Shown in pieces: positions 39,197 through 48,204 of a stretch of DNA of 64,000 nt (its first letter is position 1; each line of letters starts with the position of its first letter). Made by a program: the position numbers and the translations under genes. The notes under the pieces are model-generated. The model saw only the letters and a list, made by a program, of their open reading frames with translations, did not search any database and had not been told where the DNA came from. Origin of the DNA: Delftia sp. PS-11 (lineage in GTDB: Bacteria > Pseudomonadota > Gammaproteobacteria > Burkholderiales > Burkholderiaceae_C); the NCBI RefSeq assembly GCF_029870285.1, contig NZ_JACSYA010000003.1, positions 62,001 through 126,000 on the forward strand, read 5' to 3'.

Positions 39197-40602
39197 ACCA
39201 ACGCAAGCCTTTCCCCTCTCAAGGGCCCCGCTCCTCCGGTCCTGCCACGGCAGCGCCCGCCAAGGCATCCACCGGCCCCTCTCTGTGGCAGCAGCTCGAT
39301 GCTGTGGCCCAATGCCTGCAAGGCGTGCTGGAAGGTCAATCCAGCCGCAGCGTGCTGGCCCGTGTGAGCGTCTCGCTGCGCCCCGGTGTCCAGGCCCTGC
39401 TGTTTCAGGTGCTGCGCCAGCTGGGCAGGGCCCAGGCGCTGCAAAAGCAGCTGGCCGCACGCACGCCACCGCCGCGCGTGGCCGCCTTGCTGAGCACGGC
39501 GCTGGCCTTGTCCTGGGATGAGGCCCAGGCGCCGTATCCGCCATTCACGCTGGTCAACCAGACGGTGGAAGCCGCCAAGCGTGGTGCAGCGCGGGCGCAG
39601 GCAGGCTTTATCAATGCATGCCTGCGCCGCTTCCTGCGCGAGCGCGATGAGCTGGTCGCTGCCACCGAGGCCCTGCCGCAGGCTGTCTGGAACCATCCGG
39701 CCTGGTGGATCGCCCGGCTCCAGAAAGACCATCCTGGCGACTGGGAGGCCATCCTGCGTGCCAACAACGCTCAGCCGCCGATGACGCTGCGCGTCAACCT
39801 CCGCCAGGGCAGCCGCCAAGCGTATCTGGCACAGCTTCAGGCCCAGGGCGTGCAGGCCCAGCCGGTGGCCGAGTCCGGACTGCAGCTGGCGCAGGCCCTG
39901 CCCGTGCAGGCGCTGCCCGGCTTTGCCGAGGGCCGTGTCTCCGTCCAGGATGCGGCTGCGCAGCTGGCTGCGCCTTTGCTGCTGCAGGGATTGGCATGGC
40001 CCCAGGGCCGGCCCCTGCGCGTGCTCGATGCCTGCGCCGCGCCCGGCGGCAAAACCGCCCATCTGCTGGAGTGGGCGCAGCCGCAGTCCATCGAGGTCAC
40101 GGCGCTGGAGATTGATGCCGAGCGTGCGCTGCGCATTGGCGACACCTTGCAGCGCCTGGGACTGCAGGCCCAGGTGCTGGTGGCCGATGCCTCGCAGCCC
40201 GTGCAATGGTTCGAGGCGCAATGCGCAGGCCAGCCCTTCGATGCTATCTTGCTGGATGCGCCGTGTACGGCATCGGGCATCGTGCGCCGCCAGCCCGATG
40301 TGCGGTGGCTGCGCCGCGAGAGCGATGTGCGCCAGCTGGCCGATATCCAGGCGCGCCTGCTCGATACCCTGTGGCCGCTGCTGGCACCGGGCGGGCGGCT
40401 GCTCTATTGCACCTGCTCCGTGTTCCGCCAGGAGGGTGATGCGCAGGTACAAGCGTTTGTTGCACGCAACAGTGAAGCGCGAACCCTGGCCGCACCGGGG
40501 CATTTAATCCCGGGCAAGGCCGATAAAGCAGGGAGGCTCGCCGACAATGATCCGGGTGACCACGACGGCTTCTTCTACGCTCTGCTGCAAAAGGCGCGCT
40601 GA
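39193..40602 (+). CDS. rsmB: 16S rRNA (cytosine-967-C5)-methyltransferase RsmB
   Basis: SAM-dependent methyltransferase for C967 of 16S rRNA. The 469-residue protein has an N-terminal NusB-like RNA-binding domain (about 30-170). The Rossmann methyltransferase domain has the SAM motif DACAAPGGKTAHLLE, DAILLDAPCTASGI, and the nucleophile Cys in YCTCSVF. An Arg/Pro/Ser-rich N-terminal tail of about 30 residues is dispensable-looking. Starts in the lemA-like stop codon (ATGA). Confidence 0.93.
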   Translation: MNQRKPFPSQGPRSSGPATAAPAKASTGPSLWQQLDAVAQCLQGVLEGQSSRSVLARVSVSLRPGVQALLFQVLRQLGRAQALQKQLAARTPPPRVAALLSTALALSWDEAQAPYPPFTLVNQTVEAAKRGAARAQAGFINACLRRFLRERDELVAATEALPQAVWNHPAWWIARLQKDHPGDWEAILRANNAQPPMTLRVNLRQGSRQAYLAQLQAQGVQAQPVAESGLQLAQALPVQALPGFAEGRVSVQDAAAQLAAPLLLQGLAWPQGRPLRVLDACAAPGGKTAHLLEWAQPQSIEVTALEIDAERALRIGDTLQRLGLQAQVLVADASQPVQWFEAQCAGQPFDAILLDAPCTASGIVRRQPDVRWLRRESDVRQLADIQARLLDTLWPLLAPGGRLLYCTCSVFRQEGDAQVQAFVARNSEARTLAAPGHLIPGKADKAGRLADNDPGDHDGFFYALLQKAR

Positions 40603-41221
40603 TTCCCGACCCCGGCAGCGCCTGCCAGCGTGGCTGCGGCTGGTCGCCTGCCTGCTGCTGGCCTGCCTGCTGCCGGCCATCGGCATGCGTGCGGCCCAGG
40701 CCAGCGCCAGCCCGGCGGAAATCAGCAGCATGCAGCTGGAGCGGGGGGATGATGGTCTGCTGCTCTCCGCCAGCCTGCATTTCGAGCTGCCGCCGCAGAT
40801 CGATGATGCGCTGCGCCAGGGCGTTCCCATGTATTTCGTGGCCGATGCCCAGGTGCACCGCGAGCGCTGGTACTGGTCCGATCAGCAGCTGGCCTCGGCC
40901 AGCCGCTATTTCCGCCTCAGCCACCAGCCGCTGACACGGCGCTGGCGCCTGCATGTCTCGAACACGCCGTTTTCCAGCGTGGGCCAGGGCCTGGCGCTGG
41001 GGCAGACCTTCGAGCAGCTGGAAGACGCGCTGGCGTCGCTGCAGCGCATCTCGCGCTGGCGCATCATGGAGGCGCCGCCTTCACAGTCCGGCATTTCCGT
41101 GCAGCTGCGTTTCCGGCTGGATCTCTCGCAATTGCCCAGGCCGCTGCAGATCGGCGCCCTGGGCCGCTCCAGCTGGAATCTGCAGCTGTCGCGCACACAG
41201 ATGCTGGAGAGTGCGCAATGA
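40547..41221 (+). CDS. DUF4390 exported protein
   Basis: A 224-residue protein with an Arg-rich N-terminus and signal-type helix (LVACLLLACLLPAIGMRAAQA). The soluble domain has alternating strands, with FELPPQIDDALRQGVPMYFVADAQVHRERWYW and YFRLSHQPLTRRWRLHVS. This is the pattern of the DUF4390 family usually encoded just before ntrY in betaproteobacteria. Function unknown; the position suggests a periplasmic or membrane partner for the sensor. The ATG at 40547 lies 56 bases inside rsmB, with GGGAGG 10 bases upstream. Its stop overlaps the ntrY start. Confidence 0.85.
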   Translation: MIRVTTTASSTLCCKRRADSRPRQRLPAWLRLVACLLLACLLPAIGMRAAQASASPAEISSMQLERGDDGLLLSASLHFELPPQIDDALRQGVPMYFVADAQVHRERWYWSDQQLASASRYFRLSHQPLTRRWRLHVSNTPFSSVGQGLALGQTFEQLEDALASLQRISRWRIMEAPPSQSGISVQLRFRLDLSQLPRPLQIGALGRSSWNLQLSRTQMLESAQ

Positions 41222-43572
41222 GTGGGCCAGCGCATGACCGCCTGAACGGCGAGGATGCTGCGGCTCTGCCCGCTTCGGCAGGACTGTCGCGCGCCGCGCG
41301 CTGGGCCGTGGGCGGCGGGGCTGCGCTGATGGGCGTGGTGGGCGTGCTGCTGCTGTTTCTGCTGACCATCGCTACCAACAACCGCCTGGCCTATGAGCGC
41401 AACTACAACTGGCTTTTCGCTGCCAATGTCGTTGTGGCCGGCCTGCTGCTGGCCATTGTGCTGTGGGGCGGGCTGCGCCTTGCCATCCGGCTGCGCCGCA
41501 GGCGCTTCGGCAGCCTGCTGCTGCTCAAGCTCGCAGGCATCTTCACGGTTGTGGGGCTGGTGCCGGGCCTGTTGATCTATATCGTCTCCTACCAGTTCGT
41601 CTCACGTTCGATCGAAAGCTGGTTCGACGTCAAGGTCGAGGGCGCGCTGTCGGCGGGCGTCAGCCTGGCCAGCGCCACGCTGGAGACCGTGGCCAACGAT
41701 ATGGCCAACAACACGCGCACTGCGGGCGCCCAGCTGTCCCAGGTGTCGGATGCTGGTGCGGCACTGATCCTGGAGCGCATACGCGACCAGCTTGGCGCCA
41801 CCGATGTGGTGCTCTGGAGTGCTTCCGAGCTGGCCGCTGCCAGCGCGCCGCAGCGCGGCGGCGAGCTGGCGGGCCTGCGCGCGATTGCCAGCGTTGGCCA
41901 GTCGCGCTTCAACCTGCAGCCCGACCGGCCCAGCGCACAGATGCTGCGCATGGTGCGCGAGCGGCGTGCCGCAGCCAGCATCGAAGGGCTGGACGATGAT
42001 GGCACGGCCGCGCTTTCCGGCATTGCGCCTGCCGCCCAGGTGCGGACCCTGGCCCTGGTGCCCAACCCCAGCGTGGGCCTGCTCACCGAGCCGCGCTACC
42101 TGCAGGCCACCATTGCGCTGTCGCCCGCGCTGGTGACCAATGCGCTGGCTGTGCAGGCGGCGAACCGCGAATACCAGGAGCGCGCGCTGGCGCGCGGCGG
42201 GCTGCAGCGCATGTACATAGGCACACTGACGCTGAGCCTGTTTCTGGCCGTCTTTGGCGCCGTGGTGCTGGCCATCGTGCTGGGCAACCAGCTGGCGCAG
42301 CCCCTGCTGCTGCTGGCCCAGGGCATGCGCGATGTGGCCCGTGGCGACCTGCGGCCCAAGCCCGCGCTGCAGACCCGGGACGAAATTGGCGGCCTGACGC
42401 GCTCGTTTGCGCTGATGACGCAGCAACTGGCCGACGCGCGCGCCGAGGCCAACCGCAGCATGGGCCAGCTGGACGCCGCGCGCGGCAATCTGCAGACCAT
42501 TCTCGACAACCTGACATCGGGCGTCATGGTGCTTGATGCCCGGGGCGCCATCGTGCTCAGCAACCCGGGTGCGACACGCATTCTGCGCACGCCCATGGCC
42601 ATCTATGAAGGCCATGCCCTGGCGCAGGTGCCTGGGCTGGAACAGTTCGGTGAGGCCGTGCAGGAGCAATTCGCCCTGTTCCTGGGCGAGCAGGGGCGCG
42701 ACCGCTGGCAGCAGGTGCATGAGCTGCACGGCAGCGCCGAAGGCGACGTGGTGCGGCACACGACCACGCTCGTCATGCGCGGCGCCGAACTGCCCGATGC
42801 CCAGCGCCTGCTGGTGTTCGATGACATCTCCGAGATCGTCTCGGCCCAGCGTGCACAGGCCTGGGGCGAGGTGGCGCGCCGCGTGGCCCATGAAATCAAG
42901 AACCCGCTGACGCCCATACAGCTGTCGGCCGAGCGCATGGCCATGCGGCTGGCGGACAAGCTGCAGCCCACCGAGCAGGCGCTGCTGGCCAAGTCCGTCA
43001 AGACCATCGTCGATCAGGTCGCAGCGATGAAGCGTCTGGTCGATGAATTCCGTGAATATGCGCGCCTGCCCGCCGCCAATCTGCAGCCGCTGGACCTCAA
43101 TGCCCTGATTGCGGATGTGCTGCACCTTTATGGCGAGGAAAATGCCACGGTGCGCGTCGAATCTTCGCTGGATGCACAGTGCCCGCGGATATCGGGCGAC
43201 AGCCAGCAACTGCGCCAGGTCATCCACAATCTCCTGCAGAATGCCCAGGACGCCACGGACCAGCGCGCACAGGACAGCGGCGAGCCGGCGGGACCGGTGC
43301 GCATCGAGACCCGCTGGAACGAAACCACGCGCCGCGTGCGGCTGACCATCAGCGACAGTGGCACGGGTTTTGCTGCCAATATTCTGCAGCGGGCTTTCGA
43401 GCCCTATGTCACGACCAAGGCGCGCGGCACAGGCCTGGGCCTGGCCGTGGTCAAGAAGATTGCAGACGAGCATGGAGCCCGCATCGATCTGGGCAACCGG
43501 GTCGATGACGGGGTGGTTCAAGGCGCGCAAGTATCGCTATCATTTGCTCCTGAGCGTGCAGGGACGTCCTGA
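41218..43572 (+). CDS. ntrY: NtrY-type sensor histidine kinase
   Basis: Membrane sensor of 784 residues. Three helices lie near the N-terminus (about 28-50, 62-85, 95-120), then a periplasmic domain and a fourth helix (about 338-358). After these come HAMP, a PAS-like domain, and a full kinase core: H-box RRVAHEIKNPLTPIQLSAER, N-box IHNLLQNAQDATD, G-boxes ISDSGTGFAANI and GTGLGLAVVKKIADEHGA. NtrY homologues respond to nitrogen or redox state in other bacteria. The regulator gene follows 35 bases later, so the pair is a two-component system; the stimulus is not shown. Confidence 0.9.
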   Translation: MSGPAHDRLNGEDAAALPASAGLSRAARWAVGGGAALMGVVGVLLLFLLTIATNNRLAYERNYNWLFAANVVVAGLLLAIVLWGGLRLAIRLRRRRFGSLLLLKLAGIFTVVGLVPGLLIYIVSYQFVSRSIESWFDVKVEGALSAGVSLASATLETVANDMANNTRTAGAQLSQVSDAGAALILERIRDQLGATDVVLWSASELAAASAPQRGGELAGLRAIASVGQSRFNLQPDRPSAQMLRMVRERRAAASIEGLDDDGTAALSGIAPAAQVRTLALVPNPSVGLLTEPRYLQATIALSPALVTNALAVQAANREYQERALARGGLQRMYIGTLTLSLFLAVFGAVVLAIVLGNQLAQPLLLLAQGMRDVARGDLRPKPALQTRDEIGGLTRSFALMTQQLADARAEANRSMGQLDAARGNLQTILDNLTSGVMVLDARGAIVLSNPGATRILRTPMAIYEGHALAQVPGLEQFGEAVQEQFALFLGEQGRDRWQQVHELHGSAEGDVVRHTTTLVMRGAELPDAQRLLVFDDISEIVSAQRAQAWGEVARRVAHEIKNPLTPIQLSAERMAMRLADKLQPTEQALLAKSVKTIVDQVAAMKRLVDEFREYARLPAANLQPLDLNALIADVLHLYGEENATVRVESSLDAQCPRISGDSQQLRQVIHNLLQNAQDATDQRAQDSGEPAGPVRIETRWNETTRRVRLTISDSGTGFAANILQRAFEPYVTTKARGTGLGLAVVKKIADEHGARIDLGNRVDDGVVQGAQVSLSFAPERAGTS

Positions 43573-43607
43573 CGTACCTGCACTGCAGCACATAGGCTTT
43601 AAGACAC

Positions 43608-44279
43608 ATGGCAAACATATTGGTGGTCGACGACGAACTGGGCATCCGGGATCTGTTGTCGGAAATCCTCAACGACGAAGGTCATAGTGTGGACGTGGCC
43701 GAGAACGCCGGCCAGGCACGCGTGGCGCGTGCGTCGAATATGTACGACCTCGTGCTGCTCGACATCTGGATGCCCGACACCGACGGCGTCTCACTGCTCA
43801 AGGAATGGGCCTCGACCGGCCTGCTGACCATGCCTGTCATCATGATGAGCGGCCACGCCACCATCGAGACGGCCGTGGAGGCCACGCGCATCGGCGCGCT
43901 GTCCTTCCTTGAAAAGCCCATCACCATGCAGAAACTGCTCAAGGCGGTGGAGCAGGGGCTGGCGCGCAATACCACAGGCCAGGCGCCAGCCGCCATGCCT
44001 GCAGCCGCCACGGCGGCGGCCGATGCAGCGGCCCTGACCACGCCCACCAGCAGCAGGCTGTCCAGCGACAACATGCCGCATTCGCACCAGGGCTTCGACC
44101 TCGACCGGCCGCTGCGCGAAGCGCGCGACGGCTTCGAGAAGGCCTACTTCGAATTCCATCTGGCGCGTGAGGGCGGCTCCATGACGCGCGTGGCTGAAAA
44201 GACCGGCCTGGAGCGCACCCATCTGTACCGCAAGCTGCGCCAGCTTGGCGTGGACCTGGGCCGCAACAAGCGTGGATGA
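43608..44279 (+). CDS. NtrX-like response regulator lacking an AAA+ domain
   Basis: 223 residues: receiver domain (1-120) with acidic pocket VVDDE, phospho-acceptor Asp in VLLDIWMPD, switch Thr/Ser region MMSGHA and Lys in LEKPI. An Ala/Thr-rich linker (about 122-155) follows, then a C-terminal Fis-type helix-turn-helix (EGGSMTRVAEKTGLERTHLYRKLRQLG). The central sigma-54-activating ATPase domain of classical NtrX is absent, and no frameshift explains it. It therefore probably acts on sigma-70 promoters or as a repressor. It is paired with the upstream NtrY-like kinase. Confidence 0.88.
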   Translation: MANILVVDDELGIRDLLSEILNDEGHSVDVAENAGQARVARASNMYDLVLLDIWMPDTDGVSLLKEWASTGLLTMPVIMMSGHATIETAVEATRIGALSFLEKPITMQKLLKAVEQGLARNTTGQAPAAMPAAATAAADAAALTTPTSSRLSSDNMPHSHQGFDLDRPLREARDGFEKAYFEFHLAREGGSMTRVAEKTGLERTHLYRKLRQLGVDLGRNKRG

Positions 44280-44330
44280 GCTTTTTTCAAGAATTTTCCG
44301 CATTTTGTTTTTGAGGCCAAAAAACCTGCA

Positions 44331-44336
44331 TATAAT
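44331..44336 (+). promoter_or_regulatory. -10 box of the tRNA-Phe gene
   Basis: Perfect TATAAT 9 bases before the tRNA 5' end, with TTTTTG at 17-base spacing as a weak -35, in an A+T-rich stretch. Confidence 0.6.
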
Positions 44337-44345
44337 TGAGTTCTC

Positions 44346-44421
44346 GGCCCGGTAGCTCAGTCGGTAGAGCAGAGGATTGAAAATCCTTGTGTCGGCGGTT
44401 CGATTCCGTCCCAGGCCACCA
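44346..44421 (+). tRNA. tRNA-Phe (GAA)
   Basis: 76 bases with encoded CCA; anticodon loop TTGAAAA gives GAA. Anticodon stem, D-arm and T-arm pair, with G-T wobbles at 27:43 and 50:64. The acceptor stem GGCCCGG / CCAGGCC has a C-A mismatch at position 5:68, which is unusual for an elongator tRNA. It has its own promoter and terminator. Confidence 0.93.
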
Positions 44422-44425
44422 GATC

Positions 44426-44460
44426 AAACGCCCAACTGATTCCAGTTGGGCGTTTTCATT
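44426..44460 (+). terminator. Terminator of the tRNA-Phe gene
   Basis: Perfect 13-bp stem AAACGCCCAACTG / CAGTTGGGCGTTT with loop ATTC, followed by TCATT. Only 4 bases separate it from the tRNA CCA end. Confidence 0.9.
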
Positions 44461-44679
44461 TGTGCCATTCAAAATGGTACGCAGGGATCCCTGCATATTG
44501 CAGCGGTCCATATGGATTGGCCCCAGCGCTGACGGCACTGCAAACCGGGCAGCCCAGCCCGCAGCGGTGGCTCCGCAGCCAATGGCCCCTCTCGTGATGG
44601 CGCCGAATACGTCCCTGAGCTATCGCAGACCGCGTTAAGCTCCCCGCTCGCATGGCATGGAGCACAGGAGAGCGCACAG

Positions 44680-47600
44680 GTGGCATCGCATTGGCAGCCG
44701 GGGCTGATCGCCCTGCATGGAAACCAGACAGAGGTACTGGCCGATACGGTGCTGGCCTGGCTGGCCGCGCATCCGCTGGATGTGCTGGAGCCTGAGGTGG
44801 TGCTGGTGCAAAGCAACGGCATGGCCGAGTGGTTCAAGATGCGCATGGCCGAGCGGCTGGGCGTGTGTGCCGCCGCCCGGGTGGAGCTGCCCGCGCGGTT
44901 CATCTGGCGCAGCTACCGCCAGGTGCTGGGGCACCAGGCCGTGCCCCACGAATCCCCGCTGGACAAGATCCCCATGACATGGCGGCTGATGCGTCTTCTG
45001 CCCCGGTGCCTGGATGATCCGGCCTTTGCCCCGATTGCGGGATTCCTGCGCCCTGGAGAGCCCGAGCGGCTGCTGCAGCTGGCCCAGCGGCTGGCCGACT
45101 TGTTCGACCAGTACCAGATTTACCGCGCCGACTGGCTCGATGCCTGGGCGGGCGGCCATGACACGCTGCCCATGCCGCTGCGCCCGGGCATGCCCGAGGC
45201 CCCGGTGCCCGAGGGGCAGCTGTGGCAGCCGCGCCTGTGGCGCGCGGTGCTGGCCGAACTGGATGATGCCGGGCGCAGCGAAACGCGGCCCGCCCTGCAT
45301 GCGCGGGTGCTGGCGGCGCTGCATGCCGGCGGCGCGCCCGAGGCGCCGCTGGCGCGCCGCGTGGTGGTCTTTGGCATCAGCCAGCTGCCGCTGAGCCTGC
45401 TGGAGTTTCTGGCGGCCATTGCGCCGCACAGCCAGGTGCTGCTGGCCGTGCCCAATCCCTGCCGCTTCCATTGGGCCGATGCCATCGACGGGCGCGAGCT
45501 GCTGCGCATGCAGCGGCGGCGCCATCCGCTGCGCGGCGGGCGTGATCTCGCGCAGATTCCGCTGGAGGCCATGCATGCCCATGCCCATCCGCTGCTGGCG
45601 GCCTGGGGGCGGCAAAGCCGCGACTATGTGCGCCAGCTCGATGCCTTCGACACCACCCACGCGGCCGCGCAGATGCAGTTTCCGCGCATCGACCTGTTCG
45701 AGGAAAGCGATGCCATGGATCTGCAAGGTGCGCCATTGCTGGTCCAGGTGCAGCAGCGCATCCGTGATCTCGTGCCGCTGGCTGAGCACCCGCCGCTGGA
45801 GGTGGCGCGCAGCGACCGCTCCATCGTCTTCCACAGCGCGCACAGCGTGGTGCGCGAACTCGAAGTGCTGCATGACCAGCTGCTGCACATGCTGGCCCAG
45901 CCGCCAGCGCCGGGACAGCTGCCGCTGGCGCCGCGCGATGTGGTGGTCATGCTGCCTTCCATCGAGGCGGCCGCGCCTTCGATCCGAGCGGTGTTTGGCC
46001 AGTATGGGCGGCATGATCCGCGCCATATCCCGTTTGACATTGCCGACCTGGGCGCGCGCGCCAGCAGCCCGCTGGCCGTGGCCCTGCAATGGCTGCTGCG
46101 CCTGCCGCAGCAGCGCTGCCGGCTCAGCGAGCTGTGCGACCTGCTCGATGTGCCTGCCATTGCGGCCCGCCTGGGGCTGTCGGCAGACGATCTGCCCCTG
46201 CTCACGCGCTGGATGGCGGGCGCGGGCATACGCTGGGGCCTGAACGCGCCGCAGCGCACGGGTCTGGGCCTGCAGGCCTGCGGGGAACACAACAGCGCCT
46301 GGTTCGGGCTGCAGCGCATGCTGCTGGGCTATGCCGTCGGCACGGCCGGAGATGGCCAGGTGTTTGGCGGAATCGAGCCCTATGACGAGGTGGGCGGGCT
46401 GTCGGCCGAACTGGCCGGCGTGCTCGCCGCCTTGCTGGAACGGATGCTGGCCTGGTGGAGCCAGGCCGGGCAGCCTGCCGAGCCTGCGGTCTGGGCGCAG
46501 CGCTTTCGCGCGTTGCTGCAGGACTTTTTCACGGCCTGTGGCGAGGAGGACGAAGCGATGCTGGCCGCGCTGGAGGCCGCGCTCAATGAATGGCAGCGGG
46601 CCTGCGAACAGGCCGGCTACGTGGATGCGGTGGATCTGGCCGTGGCCCAGGAAGCCTGGATGGCGGCGCTGGAGCAGCCTTCGCTGTCCCAGCGGTTCCG
46701 CGCGGGCGGCGTGACCTTTTGCACGCTCATGCCCATGCGTGCCATTCCCTTCGAGGTGGTCTGCCTGCTGGGCATGAACGATGGCGACTACCCGCGCCGC
46801 GCCATGCGCAGCGACTTCGACCTCATGGCCCTGCCGGGCCAGTTGCGCCCCGGCGACCGCGCGCGGCGCGACGATGACCGCCAGCTGATGCTCGAAGCCC
46901 TGCTGTCGGCGCGGCGCACGCTGTACATCAGCTGGACAGGTCACCATGTCCGGGACAACAGCGAGCAGCCGCCTTCGGTGCTGGTTTCGCAACTGCGCGA
47001 CTATCTGGCCTCGGGCTGGTGCGGCGAAGGCACGGCCGGCCTGGCGCGCAGCCAGCGCGGCGGGCAACTGCTGGAGCAGCGCACGCAGCGGCATCCGCTG
47101 CAGCCGTTCAGCCGGGTGTACTTCGAGCAGGGGTCGCAGCGCACCACCTATGCGCGCGAGTGGCGTGCCGCCCATGCGCATCCCGGCGAGGCACCTGCCC
47201 AGGCGCCCCAGCGCCCGGCGTTCCGGTTCGATGCGACGGCGCCGCTGACGCTGGCGCGACTGACCGACTTTCTGCGCCACCCGGCGCGCGCCTATCTGCG
47301 CGACCGGCTGCAGGTGCGCTTCGAGCTGGAGGACAACGTGGTCCAGGACGACGAGCTGTTCCAGGTGGATGGCCTGACCGAATACGGCCTGGTGCAGCAG
47401 TTGCAGCAGCAGGTGGCGCAGGCGCTTCAGGACAGCACTCTCGGGGCCGGAGCGCGAGAGCGTGTCGCGGAGCGGGTGCGCAGCCACGTGCAGCGGCTGG
47501 CGCGCTCGGGCCAGCTGCCGCTGGCAGGGCTGGGCGAGCGCGAGGCGCGGTCGCTGGCCGATGCCGCAGCCCCATCCCTGGCCGCATGGCTGGTGCAGCG

Positions 47601-48204
47601 GGCGGCCTATCCCGAGCCGGCGCCGCGCCAGCGCCTGCGCATCGAGCACGATGGCCTGGTGCTGGACGATTGGCTGGACGGGCTGCGCGCGGCCGGCGAG
47701 GGCTCGCAAAGCCCGCCCTGCTGGCTGCTGCTGGAGCCGCGCACCCTGCTGTCGTCCAAGGGCAGCGTCCGTGCCGACAAACTGCTATCCGTCCACCTGC
47801 GCAGCCTGGCGCTGGCGGCCAGCGGGCTGGCGGCCCATCTGTGCGTGGTCGCGCGCGATACGCGGCTATGGGTCCAGGCGATGGACCCGGACCAGGCGAT
47901 GGCGCAGTTGCGGGTGCTGATACAGCTGTGGCGCGCAGGCCAGGATGGCCCGCTGCCCTTGCCGCTGCGCTCTGCCGTGGCCATGGCTGGCGGGGATGCG
48001 GCAGGCGCCCTGCTCACTTATGAGGGCGGCCACCTCATGGGCGGCGAGTGCGAGGACCCGGCCTGGGCGCGCTGCTATCCCGACTTTGGCATGCTGTGCG
48101 GCGACGGGCGCTTCGAGACGCTGGCGCGGGATGCCTATGAGCCTTTGCTCGACTGGGTGGACGCCTGCGTGCAGGCCCTGCCGTTGCAGGAGACGGTGCA
48201 ATGA
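44680..48204 (+). CDS. recC: Exonuclease V subunit RecC
   Basis: Chi-recognition scaffold of RecBCD. The 1174-residue protein starts at GTG 44680 (MASHWQPGLIALHGNQTEVLADTVLAWL), with AGGAG about 9 bases upstream. No in-frame ATG lies near. Family segments include VLVQSNGMAEWFKMRMAERLG and GGVTFCTLMPMRAIPFEVVCLLGMNDGDYPR. It is followed by recB with a 4-base overlap. The 220 bases before it show no clear promoter. Confidence 0.95.
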   Translation: MASHWQPGLIALHGNQTEVLADTVLAWLAAHPLDVLEPEVVLVQSNGMAEWFKMRMAERLGVCAAARVELPARFIWRSYRQVLGHQAVPHESPLDKIPMTWRLMRLLPRCLDDPAFAPIAGFLRPGEPERLLQLAQRLADLFDQYQIYRADWLDAWAGGHDTLPMPLRPGMPEAPVPEGQLWQPRLWRAVLAELDDAGRSETRPALHARVLAALHAGGAPEAPLARRVVVFGISQLPLSLLEFLAAIAPHSQVLLAVPNPCRFHWADAIDGRELLRMQRRRHPLRGGRDLAQIPLEAMHAHAHPLLAAWGRQSRDYVRQLDAFDTTHAAAQMQFPRIDLFEESDAMDLQGAPLLVQVQQRIRDLVPLAEHPPLEVARSDRSIVFHSAHSVVRELEVLHDQLLHMLAQPPAPGQLPLAPRDVVVMLPSIEAAAPSIRAVFGQYGRHDPRHIPFDIADLGARASSPLAVALQWLLRLPQQRCRLSELCDLLDVPAIAARLGLSADDLPLLTRWMAGAGIRWGLNAPQRTGLGLQACGEHNSAWFGLQRMLLGYAVGTAGDGQVFGGIEPYDEVGGLSAELAGVLAALLERMLAWWSQAGQPAEPAVWAQRFRALLQDFFTACGEEDEAMLAALEAALNEWQRACEQAGYVDAVDLAVAQEAWMAALEQPSLSQRFRAGGVTFCTLMPMRAIPFEVVCLLGMNDGDYPRRAMRSDFDLMALPGQLRPGDRARRDDDRQLMLEALLSARRTLYISWTGHHVRDNSEQPPSVLVSQLRDYLASGWCGEGTAGLARSQRGGQLLEQRTQRHPLQPFSRVYFEQGSQRTTYAREWRAAHAHPGEAPAQAPQRPAFRFDATAPLTLARLTDFLRHPARAYLRDRLQVRFELEDNVVQDDELFQVDGLTEYGLVQQLQQQVAQALQDSTLGAGARERVAERVRSHVQRLARSGQLPLAGLGEREARSLADAAAPSLAAWLVQRAAYPEPAPRQRLRIEHDGLVLDDWLDGLRAAGEGSQSPPCWLLLEPRTLLSSKGSVRADKLLSVHLRSLALAASGLAAHLCVVARDTRLWVQAMDPDQAMAQLRVLIQLWRAGQDGPLPLPLRSAVAMAGGDAAGALLTYEGGHLMGGECEDPAWARCYPDFGMLCGDGRFETLARDAYEPLLDWVDACVQALPLQETVQ

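Noticed and set aside
44459-44679. Possible gene or small RNA between tRNA-Phe and recC
   Set aside because: Only short frames without ribosome-binding sites and no paired promoter and terminator beyond those of tRNA-Phe.
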